Assembly: GCA_006386115.1 (NCBI GenBank)
Contig: VFIW01000017.1
Location: 605,788-669,787, forward strand
Reading direction: 5' to 3'
Length of the DNA stretch: 64,000 nucleotides
Origin: Globisporangium splendens
Lineage: Eukaryota > Oomycota > Peronosporomycetes > Pythiales > Pythiaceae
This document shows positions 10,278 to 20,817 of the stretch, in pieces. The translations under genes and the position numbers were made by a program. Each line of letters opens with the position of its first letter. Within the stretch, counting starts at the first letter, position 1. The notes below the pieces were generated by a model that saw only the letters and a program-made list of their open reading frames with translations, searched no databases and had not been told where the DNA came from.

Positions 10278-11460
10278 CTTTTGGGACGCGACGACAGAAC
10301 GCGATGAGCCACGAAAACGTTCTCAGCACTTCATTGCAGATCTTGCGGTCATTCACTGTGCCAGTGCGCCATCCACGCGGAATATGACGATCAAGCGCAT
10401 CGACAGCATCATCGAGAAGCTCGACTTCAAGGAAGTGGAAGTCGCGTTGCTCTCTTCCGAGAGTGCGGACGACGACCCAGGCTTTAAAGTTTGTGATGCC
10501 TCCTTCAAAGACTGGCAGCGATGCGTCGAGACCGAGGATCAAACGCATGTGTCGAGGGCAATGGCTTTTGAAGATGACAAGCTCTAATATTGTCGAGCTT
10601 CCCTCTGGTGTCCGCGAGTCCTTCTGCTGGCTCTTCAATAGAGCCGTATGTGCGGCGACTGGTACGGATGACAATCACTTGCAGGGGAGAGGAGCGACAT
10701 ACGTCGAAAGTCAGGAAAAGCTCGAACTGGATTGTAGTTTTGGCTCTGAGCGCGACATTGGTGCGGCTCGATCGAATGTAATGACGCGGTGGGGTGGAAT
10801 ACCATACGTTGAGAGTGGAAGTTAGTGTCTGTCGAAGATGGTTGCAGTTGGATCGAAAAGCAGACGAGTGGAGACAATTCGAAGGAGCTGCGTACATCCT
10901 CTGTGTCCGTCTATCGCTAGATCTGTGCGTGCGCGAGTATAAGCTGTACGAGGTGATGAATCGTGTGACGCCACTGCGATCTATGGACCCAGTGGATATC
11001 GTCAATCCGACCAATGTGGTTCTTGATTCGCGACGTCTTTTGGGACTTCCACCAACGCATCCGATACCGACTGGTTTCGCTCAGCCGAGTCTGGTGATCG
11101 ACTTGTTTCGTCTTGTGGAGGTGGACCTGCTGAATGGACTCGACTGAGCCGATTCGTTTCTCTTTGTGGCTTAGCGAGCACTTGATACTGCATCCATACT
11201 GCTGCGAACAGCAATACATGATGCATTGCATCCGTTGCGTGTGCTTTGCTTGATCACCTTCCAATCAACCGCTGTATCTACAGATCATAGATAATCGATC
11301 AAATTCGCTCGCCAAATAGCCATTCGAGGGCGGCAAAATCAATCGTTTGTTCCATTCAGGGTCAGCGAGTAAATAATCTATTATGTGGATGAAAAATAGC
11401 AAACAACAACACTACAAGCTCGAGTCCCGCTCCCAACATGACAATGCCATGCGTGAGCAA
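10278..11460 (+). repeat. Left arm of a 1183-bp inverted repeat
   Basis: Base x in this arm pairs with base 27871-x in 16411-17593 along the whole length with no net indel; only isolated mismatches were noticed (near 10450 and 11453). It carries the sense copy of the broken Uma2-like gene. The outer edge is sharp: CTTTTGGGACGCG is shared, but the bases before 10278 are not. The near identity points to recent duplication or gene conversion. Confidence 0.93.
10384..11147 (+). pseudogene. Broken Uma2-like (PD-(D/E)xK nuclease-like) gene, left copy
   Basis: Three consecutive reading frames make one family-like protein: 10384-10587 (MTIKRIDSIIEKL to FEDDKL stop), then about 10590-10790 (SSNIVELPSGV, EKLELDCSFGSERD), then about 10794-11147 (EYHTLRVEV, LQLDRKADEWRQF, YILCVRLS). 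The order Asp, then ExV-like RVEV, then Lys in LDRKADEW and a G/A-x-Y-I-L-C-V strand resembles the PD-(D/E)xK core of Uma2-type proteins. The two frame changes are not bridged by evident introns, so I call it a pseudogene; an alternative is a multi-exon gene with splice sites I did not recognise. Family assignment is by pattern and moderately uncertain. The same breaks occur in the right-arm copy. Confidence 0.5.
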
Positions 11461-12934
11461 TCGTTATCTTCGTGCATTATTGCCACTGGTCTCTTCTGCT
11501 CTCTGCTAAAGAATCGATGTTGTTGCGATACACTCATGTGACCCGTAGTTGCCAAAACTCAGCAGGCACAATCGGGTACAAAATGAATTTCTCTAGCAGG
11601 ATCTTTGGATTGCACTATGACTTTCGCATAATTCCGGCGTGCTGACATGCTGCTACGCTCTCTCATTTGCTACCATTAAATTAACGCCTAGCGATTGAAA
11701 TACTTCAACCCAGGTTCCATCAAATGAGCCGTTTAACTGCAGCTTGCCTTCACTCGCGCACAACTTTGTACCCATCAATCATTCCGATGTCTGTCCTCCG
11801 TGATTTGATTGGTCCACTGCTAGTTCAGTGGAATGAGTGATGGTGTGAGATCTCCTCATTCAGAATCTCTTGTCAAGAGCTCATTTCACTTTTTCGTTCG
11901 CTTCCAAGTGAACAAGTGAGCGCCTGCAACTGCATGCAGTTGACACCACTCCCGGATTCTCAGCAGCACAACGTCACGAACGAGTCCAAGTCTCCGCGAA
12001 CGACGGAGACGCAGATCCAATGGACTTCTTGGACGGCAATCGTCCCCGACACAAAGAGCGACGTACTGCTTGCACGCTGAGGCAGCCGGTCTTTGACAGG
12101 CGCACGATCACAAGCGTTTAGAGGTGTAGGGGTGACAAGCAGCGGACATGCGTCCGATGCCACAGCAACAAGTACACACGAACAAACAAGAGAAAAAAGT
12201 CGACACTTTTGCAAAAAGAGCAACCAACAGCCATAAAGATTCCAGTTTTGCCGCCGTCACCCCTACCACCTTGTGTGGTAGTGACTTAAAAGCTGAGAGG
12301 TGGCCGCGCGCTGCGGCTGCAGAAACAAAAGCGATGCGTTGGAACAACAAATAGGGAGTGTGAAGCGTTTTTCTTTTTCCATGTGGAAGGAAGGAGGACG
12401 CTGTTCTCTGGAGCAATGCATCGGTTTCTTGGAAGCTGTGAATGAGCAATTTCCGAGTTCAAAACCCAAGGATAAAAAGTAAACGAATTCTTTTTAAAAG
12501 AGAGAAATCAAAAATCAAACGCAACTTCTAGAGAATCGTTTGAAAGCAATGTCTGCGCTACGCATACCATTGCTTTAGAAAACGCCGGTAGGTGACGTGT
12601 GAGTGTGCTACCGGTCCATGTCATCGTCACATGCACAAGACAGCCTGCCGTAGTCGGTCTCCACCATTTCACGACTGTCTTCATCCGGAGTCTGACACAC
12701 ATCACTGAATGCAATTGAATAGAATTTCGATCGATATTGCTGTACTGCCAAGACATGAACTCGCGTCTAAGGCTCTCCATAACTGCCTCCAATTGCATGC
12801 AAGCAGCTCACTATGATTTAAAAGAGAAAATCATATGCCAGCGCAGATGAGAGAAGCCACTGGACGCAGGCTGTGAGAGCAAAATGGTGTATTGTAATTC
12901 TGTTTTTTTTGCTGCTACTCTTGCTTTTGCTCTC
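11461..12934. other. Spacer between repeats, with a divergent third copy of the hairpin region
   Basis: The first ~650 bases show nothing recognisable. About 12108-12482 is a diverged copy of the sequence at 14190-14570 (and 18620-19000): same order of GGGGTGAC, CAGCAACAA, GTCACCCCTACC, a CTGCGGCT stretch and GAATGAGC. Beyond about 12500 the sequence is not shared with the other copies and contains no recognisable gene; a T/C-rich tract precedes 12935. Confidence 0.6.
12256..12285 (+). repeat. Hairpin element, diverged copy
   Basis: GTCA, CCC bulge, CTACCAC, five-base loop, GTGGTAG, TGAC: an 11-bp interrupted stem. It matches the hairpins at 14344-14374 and 18773-18803 in shape although the surrounding sequence has diverged. 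Confidence 0.6.
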
Positions 12935-13058
12935 TGAAGGAGGCATCACAAACTTTAAAGCCTGGGTCGTCGTCCGCACTCTCGGAAGAGAGCAACGCGA
13001 CTTCCACTTCCTTGAAGTCGAGCTTCTCGATGATGCTGTCGATGCGCTTGATCGTCAT
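12935..13058 (-). pseudogene. 5' fragment of the Uma2-like gene in copy A
   Basis: Read on the minus strand, this gives the N-terminal piece MTIKRIDSIIEKL to VCDASF, the same as the start of the gene in the two inverted arms. Beyond 12935 copy A diverges, so the rest of the gene is missing here. It is a truncated relic. Confidence 0.6.
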
Positions 13059-14197
13059 ATTCCGCGTGGATGGCGCACTGGCACAGTGAATGACCGCAAG
13101 ATCTGCAATGAAGTGCTGAGAACGTTTTCGTGGCTCATCGCGTTCTGTCGTCGCGTCCCAAAAGTAACAGCAATTCTCCAGTGGTGAGTGGTAGTTGAAA
13201 ATCGCTGACAACAGTGGTCACCTGTCACATCGGCTGGGACTCCTTTCACTCTTCCGGTCAATACCCATGTAGCACGAGTGGGACGAAAACGTTAGAACTG
13301 CATGGATGACGTTTTGCCCGATGCGAGAGCTTACAAAGAAAACAAGTGCTACAAAAGGCGTACAAGCAAGTAAAGACCCTTGCCAGTGGTAGGCGACTGA
13401 GAAAACATCCCCCGGCACAGAGTATGCGCGAGCCGTTATGGTATGCAGATTTTGGACCGTTTGCTGACTCATATCATCGAAAGAGAGAACGGGTGAGCGG
13501 TTTCTGCCGCCACATGCTGATTTCTCACGAAGCACAGGCGATAAAGGTCAAGATGGTCTCTTTCTCTCTATTCGCTGCGGTACAGTTGATCTCAGTATCA
13601 TTTCTCGACAGGATCTTCGGGTTGGTTCGTGAATTTGAATTTTGCGGTTTCTTGCTGACCACATGGCTTGAATCAACAGCACAACGGTTGGATTTTCCTC
13701 CTCGACTCAAGTTTCCTTACTCTCATTTTCTCTTTATAATTCATAATTGCTATAACTTACCAATATTTTGCAGACAATATACCTTCTAGTATACGGTAAA
13801 ACTCACTTTTCCCACTACTAGAGGAATATCGAAACGCTTTTGATTGGTCCACCTCAGTCCACCACCACCAACGTGGCAGCACGAGTGATGGTCACTGTGG
13901 TGGTACTGCTGCAAAGTGAGACTCGCTCGCTCAATCGAAGCCCAAAACCTCATTTCATTTCCAAATTCACCCCCAAGCACACAAGCCAGCAGCAGCTTCA
14001 TGCGAACACAAGCAGCCGACACCCTTCCCAGACCTCCAGCAGCACAATATCAACACAACGCGACCGACGAAGAAAGAGTAGATCAAATGGGCTTCTTCCT
14101 CAATGATAATCAGCTTCCCAGACCTCCACACGGTAATTGCTTAACGTTGTGGCAACCAGTCTCGGATGACCGCGCTTGCGCGAACGTTGCGAAGGTA

Positions 14198-14374
14198 CGG
14201 TAGGGGTGACGAGCAACGGAGCAATGGATATACTTCCATTGAACCATTGCTGCAGCAACAAACAAATATGCAGCAAACAAGAGAAAGCTGTGCTTCGGCA
14301 CAGCAACCCGCCAACCAACCATCAAAATCTCACTTTTACCGTCGTCACCCCTACCGCCTTTGGGTGGTAGTGAC
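14198..14374 (+). repeat. Inverted-repeat-bounded hairpin region in copy A
   Basis: Perfect 15-base inverted repeats CGGTAGGGGTGACGA (14198-14212) and its complement (14342-14356) bound ~130 bases. Inside is GCTGTGC-TTCG-GCACAGC, a 7-bp stem with a UUCG tetraloop (14287-14304). The right end also folds on itself as GTCA-CCC-CTACCGCC-loop-GGGTGGTAG-TGAC (14344-14374). It could be a MITE-like element or a structured RNA; no coding sense is seen. Confidence 0.6.
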
Positions 14375-15439
14375 TTTGAAGCTGAGAGGAGGCCGTGCGC
14401 TGCGGCTATAAACACAAAGCGAGGCATTGGATAAAGCAAGAAGGGAGTTTAGAGCATGTCTTTTTCTTTGTGATAAGGAAAGAGCATGCTGCTCCCTACA
14501 CAACAATGCCTCGCTTTCTTGGATTTTGTGAATGAGCATTTTCCGAGTGCAAAACTCCACAGCAAGCTGGTGGCATCCTGTCTTCGAAGACAAAGAGGTC
14601 ACAGTGTAAGAAGAAATGGATCCAGTACAAGACAAAGAAATTGTAATCTGAGTAACATATAAATAAATGCGTACACATCAAATGTAATGCTGCTGCAGTT
14701 ACCGCTGTCGCGTCCGAGTCTTCACGCCGTGATCGTTGTTTGAGTTCTGCATTTCATGTGTCGACGTCACACTGCTAAAAGAACATGACGTACACCGGCA
14801 AGGGGTCAGATTGACGAATGGATCATAGGCACTACGGAGCTGCGCGATGGACATACCGGCGCGATGAATAGCAAGCTGGCGAAATGATGACAGCCACTAG
14901 AATTATCATGGCGCAGCCATGCCATAAGAAGAGCCACAGAATTTCCATGCGCAAAATGCACGTTTGTGTTTCCGTGAGTGTTGGCCATTGGGACAAATTA
15001 AACCTGGTTTGTCCCATCTATACACCCCATCCTCCTACTGGGCAATACCAATTTCCCCACTTTCCTCAGCTGACAACTGGAACAGCACGGGAGAGAGGGA
15101 CATTCCGATTCCTCTTTGCAAGGTACTCCATACAAGAGATTCGCCCATGTCACCCGAGTTCTAGGATTTGTGAGTGATGGTCAATCAGTTGCCGCAGTGG
15201 CTCACCCTGTCTCGACTCTGGTCCGTTCATTGCTCATTTCCAAACTCACTACCACGCAAACATGTAGCTTGGCACCTCCCACCCCAGTGCGTTTTTGTCA
15301 ACACCAAATGACGGAGCGCGTTCCTCGTTTCACATTGTTTGCGAACCAAGCCCCAAGGAGAGAGCTTGCAACCTGACTGCCAAAAATCAGCCGCCTCCGT
15401 GGTAACCAACGCTTCTCAACAGTATTCGCCATTCCATCG

Positions 15440-15895
15440 TGCCCCTGAAATTGCCAGCTCGCGCACAAATTTGAAGGCGTAAAGCCAGAAACTCGCAGTC
15501 GTGATTTGTGAGTGCCACAACAGCCACACCAGGCCATTCGTGTAGAGGTGGGAAGCGTTTCTTTCGCATTGGTGATTTGTAAGAAGCTTGCACCTCTGAG
15601 TTGCGTCTCTTTCTCGGAATTTGTGAATGTCCTTTCTGACCACGCAAGAGCCATTCTCCCGACCAAGGTCATAGGTGCGAGCGCTCTTTATCACTGGACT
15701 TGATGGGAAGAACTCTGGTCATGAATGCGTCTCTTTTTTGTAATTGCGAATGAGCAGTTTCGGGAAACACCAAAACACAGCGAGAGCTCTCATACGAGTG
15801 TCCCGCGCTCTTCACCATATTATTGGATTAGGAGGTGTAAACTCTCGAGTGCTCTTTGCGCAATTTTGAATGAGCGATTTCGAGTGTAGCAAGAA
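15440..15895 (+). repeat. Degenerate ~120-bp tandem array in copy A
   Basis: About four decayed units, each ending in a run like CGTCTCTTTCTCGGAATTGTGAATG followed by AGCAGTTT. The GAATG anchor sits at 15625, 15748 and 15868, so spacing is 123 and 120 bases. Units also share GAGCGCTCTTTATCA and a GATTTGATGG-like segment. Confidence 0.55.
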
Positions 15896-16410
15896 ATTAA
15901 AAAAAAACAAACAAAAACAAAACCAGTCAAGGCTAGGAATGCGATCCTTTTTTTTTGCAGCTATGTGTTGATGGAGACAGCGCTAACCGCCGTGGTCTCA
16001 GAGTCGTGATGCCGAATTTTGAATGCACCAAACTGGTAATAACGGCTGCAGTCAGTGCATGGCATATAAATTTTCATATCAGTAATATACGCTCTGCTCC
16101 TTTACAGCCGACAACAAATCCTACCACTTATTAAATCGATACAAGCGTTTTGCAGTGCTGCTCAGACACACGCTAAAGCTCAACGACACAAAAGCATATT
16201 CCTCTTGCTGATGGCTCGCTTTAACTATTGAAAGCACTTTTGGCTTCTGGCAAACAAATGCTATGAATAAAGAAAATATGTGGGCAAAACACTGCATGTT
16301 TCACTAACACTTGAGCTTAGTAGCCGTTGAATCCACACTGGTGACCAACATGCAAAAATCGAGATAAATTAGAGCTCGTTGACCACGAAGATGATAATTA
16401 GACGCTGAAA

Positions 16411-17593
16411 TTGCTCACGCGTGGCATTGTCATGTTGGGAGCGGGACTCGAGCTTGTAGTGTTGTTGTTTGCTATTTTTCATCCACATAATAGATTATTT
16501 ACTCGCTGACCCTGAATGGAACAAACGATTGATTTTGCCGCCCTCGAATGGCTATTTGGCGAGCGAATTTGATCGATTATCTATGATCTGTAGATACAGC
16601 GGTTGATTGGAAGGTGATCAAGCAAAGCACACGCAACGGATGCAATGCATCATGTATTGCTGTTCGCAGCAGTATGGATGCAGTATCAAGTGCTCGCTAA
16701 GCCACAAAGAGAAACGAATCGGCTCAGTCGAGTCCATTCAGCAGGTCCACCTCCACAAGACGAAACAAGTCGATCACCAGACTCGGCTGAGCGAAACCAG
16801 TCGGTATCGGATGCGTTGGTGGAAGTCCCAAAAGACGTCGCGAATCAAGAACCACATTGGTCGGATTGACGATATCCACTGGGTCCATAGATCGCAGTGG
16901 CGTCACACGATTCATCACCTCGTACAGCTTATACTCGCGCACGCACAGATCTAGCGATAGACGGACACAGAGGATGTACGCAGCTCCTTCGAATTGTCTC
17001 CACTCGTCTGCTTTTCGATCCAACTGCAACCATCTTCGACAGACACTAACTTCCACTCTCAACGTATGGTATTCCACCCCACCGCGTCATTACATTCGAT
17101 CGAGCCGCACCAATGTCGCGCTCAGAGCCAAAACTACAATCCAGTTCGAGCTTTTCCTGACTTTCGACGTATGTCGCTCCTCTCCCCTGCAAGTGATTGT
17201 CATCCGTACCAGTCGCCGCACATACGGCTCTATTGAAGAGCCAGCAGAAGGACTCGCGGACACCAGAGGGAAGCTCGACAATATTAGAGCTTGTCATCTT
17301 CAAAAGCCATTGCCCTCGACACATGCGTTTGATCCTCGGTCTCGACGCATCGCTGCCAGTCTTTGAAGGAGGCATCACAAACTTTAAAGCCTGGGTCGTC
17401 GTCCGCACTCTCGGAAGAGAGCAACGCGAGTTCCACTTCCTTGAAGTCGAGCTTCTCGATGATGCTGTCGATGCGCTTGATCGTCATATTCCGCGTGGAT
17501 GGCGCACTGGCACAGTGAATGACCGCAAGATCTGCAATGAAGTGCTGAGAACGTTTTCGTGGCTCATCGCGTTCTGTCGTCGCGTCCCAAAAG
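16411..17593 (-). repeat. Right arm of the 1183-bp inverted repeat
   Basis: Reverse complement of 10278-11460. Its last 230 bases (17364-17593) are also the start of direct repeat copy B, so the inverted and direct repeats overlap. Only 27 bases separate the left edge from the end of copy A. Confidence 0.93.
16724..17487 (-). pseudogene. Broken Uma2-like gene, right copy
   Basis: Minus-strand copy of the gene at 10384-11147, with the same three-frame structure and the same two breaks. One noted difference is Glu-Leu for Glu-Val at the position matching 10450. The frame on the minus strand stays open farther upstream than in the left copy, but without an ATG that improves the model. Since both copies share the lesions, the gene was already broken before the arms duplicated, or the arms have been homogenised. 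Confidence 0.5.
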
Positions 17594-18626
17594 TAACAGC
17601 AATTCTCCAGTGGTGAGTGGTAGTTGAAAATCGCTGACAACAGTGGTCACCTGTCACATCGGCTGGGACTCCTTTCACTCTTCCGGTCAATACCCATGTA
17701 GCACGAGTGGGACGAAAACGTTAGAACTGCATGGATGACGTTTTGCCCGATGCGAGAGCTTACAAAGAAAACAAGTGCTACAAAAGGCGTACAAGCAAGT
17801 AAAGACCCTTGCCAGTGGTAGGCGACTGAGAAAACATCCCCCGGCACAGAGTATGCGCGAGCCGTTATGGTATGCAGATTTTGGACCGTTTGCTGACTCA
17901 TATCATCGAAAGAGAGAACGGGTGAGCGGTTTCTGCCGCCACATGCTGATTTCTCACGAAGCACAGGCGATAAAGGTCAAGATGGTCTCTTTCTCTCTAT
18001 TCGCTGCGGTACAGTTGATCTCAGTATCATTTCTCGACAGGATCTTCGGGTTGGTTCGTGAATTTGAATTTTGCGGTTTCTTGCTGACCACATGGCTTGA
18101 ATCAACAGCACAACGGTTGGATTTTCCTCCTCGACTCAAGTTTCCTTACTCTCATTTTCTCTTTATAATTCATAATTGCTATAACTTACCAATATTTTGC
18201 AGACAATATACCTTCTAGTATACGGTAAAACTCACTTTTCCCACTACTAGAGGAATATCGAAACGCTTTTGATTGGTCCACCTCAGTCCACCACCACCAA
18301 CGTGGCAGCACGAGTGATGGTCACTGTGGTGGTACTGCTGCAAAGTGAGACTCGCTCGCTCAATCGAAGCCCAAAACCTCATTTCATTTCCAAATTCACC
18401 CCCAAGCACACAAGCCAGCAGCAGCTTCATGCGAACACAAGCAGCCGACACCCTTCCCAGACCTCCAGCAGCACAATATCAACACAACGCGACCGACGAA
18501 GAAAGAGTAGATCAAATGGGCTTCTTCCTCAATGATAGTCAGCTTTCCAGACCTCCACACGGTAATTGCTTAACGTTGTGGCAACCAGTCTCGGATGACC
18601 GCGCATGCGCGAAAGTTGCGAAGGTA

Positions 18627-18803
18627 CGGTAGGGGTGACGAGCAACAGAGCAATGGATATACTTCCATTGAACCATTGCTACAGCAACAAACAAATATGC
18701 AGCAAACAAGAGAAAGCTGTGCTTCGGCACAGCAACCCGCCAACCAACCATCAAAATCTCACTTTTACCGTCGTCACCCCTACCGCCTTTGGGTGGTAGT
18801 GAC
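18627..18803 (+). repeat. Inverted-repeat-bounded hairpin region in copy B
   Basis: Same features as 14198-14374: 15-base inverted repeats, the UUCG-tetraloop stem and the terminal GTCA/TGAC hairpin (18773-18803). Flanking bases differ at several sites between copies while these stems are kept. Confidence 0.6.
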
Positions 18804-19869
18804 TTTGAAACTGAGAGGAGGCCGTGAGCTGCGGCTACAAACACAAAAGCGAGGCATTGGATAAAGCAAGAAGGGAGTTTAGAGCGTGTCTTTTTCTTTG
18901 TGATAAGGAAAGAGCACGCTGCTCCCTACACAACAATGCCTCGCTTTCTTGGATTTTGTGAATGAGCATTTTCCGAGTGCGAAACTCCACAACAAGCTGG
19001 CGGCATCCTGTCTTCGAAGACAAGAGGTCACAGTGTAAGAAGAAATGGATCAAGTACAAGACAAAGAAATTGTAATCTGAGTAAAATATAAATAAATGCG
19101 TACACACCAAATGCAATGCTGCTGCAGTTGCCGCTGTCGCGCTCAAGTCTTCACGCCGTGATCGCTGTTTGAGTTCTGCATTTCATGTGTCGACGTCATA
19201 TTGCTAAAAGAACATGACGTACACTGGCAAGGGTGCAACCCAGATCAGGTTGACGAATGGATCATAGGCAGTACGGAGCTGCGCGATGGACACACCGGTG
19301 CGATGAATAGCAAGCTGGCGAAATGGTGACAGCCACTGAATTATCATGGTGCAGCCATGCCATAAGAAGAGCCACAAGAATTTCCATGCGCAAATGCACG
19401 TTTGTGTTTCTGTGAGTGTTGGCCATTGGGACAAATTAAACCTGGTTTGTCCCATCTACACACCCCATCCTCCTACTGGGCAATACCAATTTCCCCACTT
19501 TCCTCAGCTGACAACTGGAACAGCACGGGAGGGAGGGACATTCCGATTCCTCTTTACAAGGTACTCCATACAAGAGATTTTCCCATCTCACCCGAGTTCT
19601 AGGATTTGTGAGTGATGTTCAATCAGTTGCCGCAGTGGCTCGCCCTGTCTCGACTGTGATCCGTTCATTACTCATTTCCAAACTCACCACCACGCAAACA
19701 TGCAGCTGGCAGCCTACCCACCAGCGTTTGCACCAAATGACGGAGCGCGTTCTCGTTTCATTGTTTTGCAACCAAGCACCAAGGAGAGGACTTGCAACCT
19801 GACTGCCAAAAAGCAGCAGCCGTGGTGACCAAGCGCTATCTCAACAGTATTCGACAGTCCAGCGTGCCA

Positions 19870-20330
19870 CCTGAAATTGCAAGCTCGCGAACGAATTTGA
19901 AGGCGTAAAGCTCAGAGAACTCGCGAGTTGTGATTTGTGAGTGCCACAACAGCAACACCAGAGCCATTCGTGTAGAGGTGGGAGCGTTCTTTCGTCATTG
20001 TGATTTGATAAAGAAGGCGTGAACCTCTGAGTGCGTCTCTTTCTCGGAATTGTGAATGAGCAGTTCTGAGACCAACAGCAAGAGCCATTCGCCCGACCAA
20101 GGTCAGAGGTGCGAGCGCTCTTTATCAATGTGAATTTGATGGAGAAGACTCTGGTCATGAATGCGTCTCTTTTTTGGAATTGCGAATGAGCAGTTCTGAA
20201 ACAACAAAACACAGCGAGAGCTACTCATACGGAGTGTCAGCGCTCTTCACCATAGTGATTGGATGAGGAAGGTGTAAACTCTCGAGTGTCTCTTTCTCGA
20301 AATTTTGAATGAGCGATTTCGAGTGTAGCA
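19870..20330 (+). repeat. Degenerate ~125-bp tandem array in copy B
   Basis: The GAATGAGC anchor occurs at 20054, 20184 and 20307 (130 and 123 bases apart), preceded each time by CGTCTCTTT or TGTCTCTTT. The units are clearer here than in copy A, suggesting copy A has lost more bases. Confidence 0.6.
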
Positions 20331-20817
20331 AGAAAGGAAAAAAAAACAAACAAAAAACAAGAACCAGTCAAGGGAGAGGATGCGATCTTCATCCTATGTG
20401 TTGATGGAGACAGCGCTAACCGCCTTGTTCTCAGAGTCGTGAGTGAGCGATTTTGAATGCACCAAACTGGTAATAACGGCTGCAGCAGTGCATGGCAGAT
20501 AAAGTGTTCATCAGTAATATACGCTCTGCTCCTTTTACATGCCGACATCAAATCCTACCAGCTATTAAATCGATACAAGCGTTTTGCAGTGCTGCTCAGA
20601 CACACGCTAAAGCTCAACGACACAAAAGCATATTCCTCTTGCTGATGGCTCGCTTTAACTATTGAAAGCACTTTTGGCTTCTGGCAAACAAATGCTATGA
20701 ATAAAGAAAATATGTGGGCAAAACACTGCATGTTTCACTAACACTTGAGCTTAGTAGCTGTTGAATCCACACTGGTGACCAACATGCAAAAATCGAGATA
20801 AATTAGAGCTCGTTGAC

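Larger units (their letters stand above)
12935..16383 (+). repeat. Direct repeat copy A (~3.45 kb)
   Basis: Matches 17364-20817 in the same orientation at an offset of 4429, rising to 4434 at the end through small indels. 12935-14100 is close to identical; similarity falls and indels rise between about 14100 and 16000, then becomes high again to 16383 (shared end CTCGTTGAC). It contains a fragment of the Uma2-like gene, the hairpin element and a tandem array. No intact gene is recognised; the recurring 147-codon frame at 13346-13789 has no domain or coding-like composition. Confidence 0.92.
17364..20817 (+). repeat. Direct repeat copy B (~3.45 kb)
   Basis: Partner of copy A (12935-16383). 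It carries the same 147-codon frame (17775-18218), hairpin element (18627-18803) and tandem array (about 19870-20330). The sequence after 20817 is unrelated to that after copy A. No intact gene is recognised. Confidence 0.92.

Noticed and set aside
13346..13789. 147-codon frame found in both direct repeats
   Set aside because: Its conservation only reflects the DNA duplication; no recognisable domain and the composition is not coding-like.
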